Part shown: positions 60,943 through 64,000 of the stretch, piece by piece | How positions within the stretch are numbered: position 1 is the first letter of the stretch | Layout of the letters: every line of letters starts with the position of its first letter | Assembly: GCA_002733995.1 (NCBI GenBank) | Contig: NVXR01000003.1 | Span: 1 to 64,000 of the forward strand | From: Desulfotalea sp. | GTDB lineage: Bacteria; Desulfobacterota; Desulfobulbia; Desulfobulbales; Desulfocapsaceae | DNA: 64,000 nt | Direction: 5' to 3' | Notes under the pieces: generated by a model | The model's database searches: none | The model's input: the letters and a program-made list of their open reading frames with translations, nothing else | Told to the model about the DNA's origin: nothing | Made by a program: the position numbers and the translations under genes

Positions 60943-62485
60943 GATGAGCCTCCGCAACAGTCGAAGCAAACACTTCCAGATGGCCGCTCATGGCAAGACC
61001 CATTTCCCTGGCATCTGTATCTGCGGGGCGTACGGGAGGAGATAGGGTTCCCTTGTACATGACCTGTATGACATCTGCCACTTTGAAAAGTTCGTCTAGA
61101 TCCTCTGAAATAATAATAATACCCACCCCGTCGCGACTGGCCCGTATAAGCCGACTGTGAACAAAGGCTGCAGCGCCCACATCCAACCCCCATGTAGGTT
61201 GATTAGCCATTATCACAGATGGCTCCTCCGAAAGAACCCTTCCGAGAATTAGTTTTTGCATATTTCCTCCTGACATCAAGCGCACCGGGAGATCTTCACC
61301 GCCGCAGCGAACATCGTACTGCTCCATGATATCCTTTGCATTTTTCCTCATGAAATCAGCTTTAAGTAAACCAAAATGACTTACCTTTTTTGTCCAATAG
61401 TTTTCAAGTATCAGGTTTTCCTGCACATTCATATCTCCAACAAGGCCAGTGCCGGTACGATCCTCAGGGATTCTACCAACGCCTCGCTTCAGCATACCCA
61501 TAGGGGTTGGAGAAACGACAGCCTCGCCTAAAAGCTCGAAAGAGCCTTTGTCTGCTGACAACAATCCAGAAATAAGATCTGCGAGATGGCTTTGCCCGTT
61601 TCCGGAAACCCCGGCAATCCCGATGATCTCCCCTCCGCGCAGCTCCAACGAGACATCATGGAGCAAGGAGTAACCATCACTATTCTTCACCCCCACGCCC
61701 TCTAGGCTAAGTACTTTTTTACCGGGGCTCGTCGGGAGTTGCTCAACCACGGGCACCTCACCGCCAACCATCTCCCGGGCAAGGGTGTCCACATCTGTAT
61801 CCCTGGTCCTGCTTTCATAGGAAACCTTGCCATGCCGCAGGACCAGGCAACGGTCACTTACAGCCATCACTTCCCGCAATTTATGGGTGATAAATATTAT
61901 GGCAAGCCCCTTATCCACAAGTAAGCGCAGGGTGGCAAAGAGATGTTCCGCTTCTTGGGGAGTCAAAACCGCAGTGGGTTCATCCAGGATGAGAATCCGA
62001 CTATCACGGTACAGTGCTTTGAGAATTTCTACCCGTTGACGCTGGCCCACGGATAAATTTTTGACAATACTTCTAGGGTCAACATCAAGCTCATAGGTAT
62101 TAATGAGTTTATTTATCTTTTGTCTCGCCTCGCCGCTTTTACGCCAAAGCCCAAACATCGACTCAGTGCCCAGGGTAATGTTATCGAGTACCGACATGTT
62201 GTCGGCTAAGGAAAAGTGCTGATGAACCATCCCAAGCCCCACCTTAAGAGCCCTACGTGGAGATCCTGGGGTAAGCTCCTTACCACCGATAGAGATGGAA
62301 CCTGAATCGGCCACATAATGACCAAATAAGATGTTCATCAAGGTCGTCTTACCCGCACCATTTTCACCAAGTAAGGCCAGGATTTCTCCCTGCTGTAGTT
62401 GGAGTGTTACGGAATCACAGGCAAACACCGAACCAAATTTTTTGGTGATTTTTGAGATATGGAGAAAAGGGGTCTGATCAGGCAT
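60932..62485 (-). CDS. Nucleoside-type ABC transporter ATPase with two ABC domains
   Basis: The 517-residue protein has two ABC cassettes in one chain, as in NupA and YufO: the first with Walker A GENGAGKTTL and LSVGQRQRVEI, the second with degenerate Walker A GVSGNGQSHL and MSGGNMQKLI. ILILDEPTAVLTP is the Walker B. The second nucleotide site may be inactive, as in relatives. Its end overlaps the first permease by 11 bases. A hairpin lies upstream in the gap to the binding-protein gene. Confidence 0.9.
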   Translation of the reverse strand: MPDQTPFLHISKITKKFGSVFACDSVTLQLQQGEILALLGENGAGKTTLMNILFGHYVADSGSISIGGKELTPGSPRRALKVGLGMVHQHFSLADNMSVLDNITLGTESMFGLWRKSGEARQKINKLINTYELDVDPRSIVKNLSVGQRQRVEILKALYRDSRILILDEPTAVLTPQEAEHLFATLRLLVDKGLAIIFITHKLREVMAVSDRCLVLRHGKVSYESRTRDTDVDTLAREMVGGEVPVVEQLPTSPGKKVLSLEGVGVKNSDGYSLLHDVSLELRGGEIIGIAGVSGNGQSHLADLISGLLSADKGSFELLGEAVVSPTPMGMLKRGVGRIPEDRTGTGLVGDMNVQENLILENYWTKKVSHFGLLKADFMRKNAKDIMEQYDVRCGGEDLPVRLMSGGNMQKLILGRVLSEEPSVIMANQPTWGLDVGAAAFVHSRLIRASRDGVGIIIISEDLDELFKVADVIQVMYKGTLSPPVRPADTDAREMGLAMSGHLEVFASTVAEAHHEA

Positions 62486-62507
62486 GGATTCTATCCAAAG
62501 AATAAAC

Positions 62508-62532
62508 GGTGGCGGGAGGGACTCCCGCCACC
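62508..62532 (-). promoter_or_regulatory. GC-rich hairpin between the binding-protein and ATPase genes
   Basis: Perfect 11-bp arms with a 3-base loop, followed on the minus strand by a T-rich stretch. Such structures often stabilise the binding-protein mRNA and reduce expression of downstream transporter genes. This is the likely role here. Confidence 0.6.
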
Positions 62533-62711
62533 AGATTGATTACACAGTCACTGTCTTGTAGCGTTTTATAGAAAAGCATAATACTTTTTGGACAATAGGT
62601 TGCTCCTATTAACAATACAAAAATACTGTTTTCCCCCCGGATCTCTTCATCAGCTCAGGTAAATCCGGTTCACCTCTATGCTAATAAATCAATGCCCAAG
62701 GGGGAAGAGGC

Positions 62712-63704
62712 TTAGAAAGTGGATTTAGGTTCGCTGTCGTCAATTTCAACAACAAAGGAACCATTTTTAATTTCAGCCTCTTTTGCTGAAATAGCCTTTT
62801 TAATTTCCGGATCCAACTTGTCCTCAAACTCATAGTACGGTGACAGAGATGCCCCACCAGCAGCCATCATAGTGAATTCCCGATACTCCTCACCTTTAAA
62901 AGAGCCTGCCTTGACCAGCTCCACCGCATGTCTGATTGCGGGTTCCATATGCCACAGAGCAGAAACAACTACCACCCCGGAACCATTTTCTTCCTTGTTC
63001 ATGTCGTTGACATTACCAAAGGCAACAATCCCTTTTTCACGGGCTGTATCGACCACACCTGCGCGTTCTGCATACAACACATCAACCCCTGCTTCCAGCT
63101 GGGCAAAGGCAAATTCTTTTGCCTTTGGTGGATCATACCATGCACCAATAAAGGAAACTTTAAACTCAACTGCGGGATTAACAGACCTAGCGCCTGCCAT
63201 AAAAGCATTGAACAAACGGTTAACTTCACCGATCGGGAAGCCACCAACCATGCCAATTTTTCCGCTTTCACTTAGACTGGCAGCGGCCATTCCCATGAGA
63301 TAGCAGGGCTCGTGGATGTAATTATCAAACACAGCCATATTGGAACCATAAGGACCGAAGGTATCACCCATGAGAAAAGCAACCTCAGGATAGTCATCAG
63401 CCACCTTTCGTACCGCTCTGGAAATACCAAAGGCCTCACCAACAATCAGGTCTACTCCGGACTCTGCATACTCACGCAGTACTCTGATATAATCGGTATT
63501 TGACACCTTTTCAGAAAAGACATATTCAACCTCACCATTTTTCTCTAGCGCCAACAGGGCTTTATGTAAACATGCGTCCCATTTTTGCTGAATTGGCTGG
63601 CTATAGATTCCGGCAACTTTGATCTTCTCGGCAACCACCATTCCAGGGAATAGCATCAACACAGCAAGTAAGAGCAAACTCCCATACAAAAAACGTCCTT
63701 TCAT
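62712..63704 (-). CDS. BMP-family ABC transporter substrate-binding protein
   Basis: The 330-residue exported protein has a signal peptide (LLLLAVLMLFPGMVVA) and BMP-family blocks: VAGIYSQPIQQKW, LIVGEAFGISRAV, FLMGDTFGPYGSN, GFPIGEVNRLFNAFMAGA and VDVLYAERAGVVD. It probably binds nucleosides or a related base, suggested by the codA gene at the end of the operon. ATG at 63704 has GGGAG eight bases before; an ATG at 63722 is also possible. It heads the operon. Confidence 0.9.
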   Translation of the reverse strand: MKGRFLYGSLLLLAVLMLFPGMVVAEKIKVAGIYSQPIQQKWDACLHKALLALEKNGEVEYVFSEKVSNTDYIRVLREYAESGVDLIVGEAFGISRAVRKVADDYPEVAFLMGDTFGPYGSNMAVFDNYIHEPCYLMGMAAASLSESGKIGMVGGFPIGEVNRLFNAFMAGARSVNPAVEFKVSFIGAWYDPPKAKEFAFAQLEAGVDVLYAERAGVVDTAREKGIVAFGNVNDMNKEENGSGVVVVSALWHMEPAIRHAVELVKAGSFKGEEYREFTMMAAGGASLSPYYEFEDKLDPEIKKAISAKEAEIKNGSFVVEIDDSEPKSTF

Positions 63705-63722
63705 TCTCAATTCTCCCTTCAT

Positions 63723-64000
63723 TATAATTTCACCTAACTTTTGCTATACCCCTGCAGCAATCCCAGTCCTATGAATAAAAGCTTCTCTTCCCTCGCACCA
63801 CAAGAACAATAAAGCCTACTGTATCCGTGGACAAACGTTGTCAGCTCTATGGGGACAGACAGGAATAAGCAATTATGATATTCTGGAAAGGAACAGTTCT
63901 TACGTTTTTGTAACTATAATTCTGTAATCGTACCAAGATATCTACTTACAAAACGGCATACCTCAATTTCAGGGCTTTAGCACACCAACATAGGGTAGGT
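63723..64000. other. Region upstream of the nucleoside-uptake operon
   Basis: No gene recognised to the window end. It must contain the operon promoter on the minus strand; a purine riboswitch was looked for and not seen. Confidence 0.4.

Noticed and set aside
63723..64000. Purine riboswitch ahead of the nucleoside-uptake operon
   Set aside because: Neither the conserved loop sequences nor the three-way junction pattern was found on the minus strand.

Overview
The window looks like chromosomal DNA of an anaerobic, psychrophilic-type Desulfobulbales delta-proteobacterium; the gene set and moderate GC fit Desulfotalea or a close relative, but this is inferred from gene content and not from a marker-gene comparison. 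Supporting signs are a periplasmic molybdopterin oxidoreductase of tetrathionate-reductase type, a class III ribonucleotide reductase under a cobalamin riboswitch, a YqeB-type molybdenum hydroxylase accessory protein, a TatT-type TRAP transporter, and Gram-negative outer-membrane genes (lptA, lptB, rpoN). Most of the window is ordinary core metabolism.

Layout. Positions 1-84 hold the 3' end of a 5S rRNA and its terminator. 536-4242 is a two-gene ttrB/ttrA-like operon, followed by a NIT-domain chemoreceptor on the other strand. 7178-10848 carries a P-loop/Asp23-like fusion protein, an IS200-type transposase remnant, yqeB and pyrB. 11144-13378 carries two unrecognised proteins with PKD and EF-hand-like repeats. 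13826-17047 is promoter, B12 riboswitch, nrdD, two strong hairpins and nrdG. 17054-20791 is a minus-strand cluster of two transferases, an APH-fold kinase and a YnjB-like binding protein. 20951-25163 holds aroKB (fused), aroD and aroE.

25688-36140 is an accessory island: a type I restriction-modification system (hsdM, hsdS, hsdR) interleaved with a PUA-like/PD-(D/E)XK nuclease, a truncated and a full AlbA/Schlafen-type protein, and a YgjP-type metallopeptidase overlapping hsdR. A tRNA-Leu(CAA) lies just beyond hsdM.

37181-48539 is a long minus-strand run of biosynthetic genes: argB, argD, argG, argH, a fibronectin-III lipoprotein, dapF, dapA, dapB, folK, a YHS-type membrane protein, a fructose-6-phosphate-aldolase-like transaldolase and a lytic transglycosylase. 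48970-51731 is lptA-lptB-rpoN. 51985-53433 encodes a lipoprotein with about 22 copies of an eight-residue repeat. 53715-57548 is a TatT-DctP-DctQ-DctM TRAP operon. 57671-63704 is a minus-strand operon for nucleobase or nucleoside uptake (BMP binding protein, double ATPase, two permeases) ending in cytosine deaminase, so uptake and salvage are transcribed together.

The most unusual parts are the accessory genes inside the type I R-M locus, the kinase/transferase/YnjB cluster, the P-loop/Asp23 fusion and the repeat lipoprotein. No CRISPR array, intact prophage or intact insertion sequence was seen.
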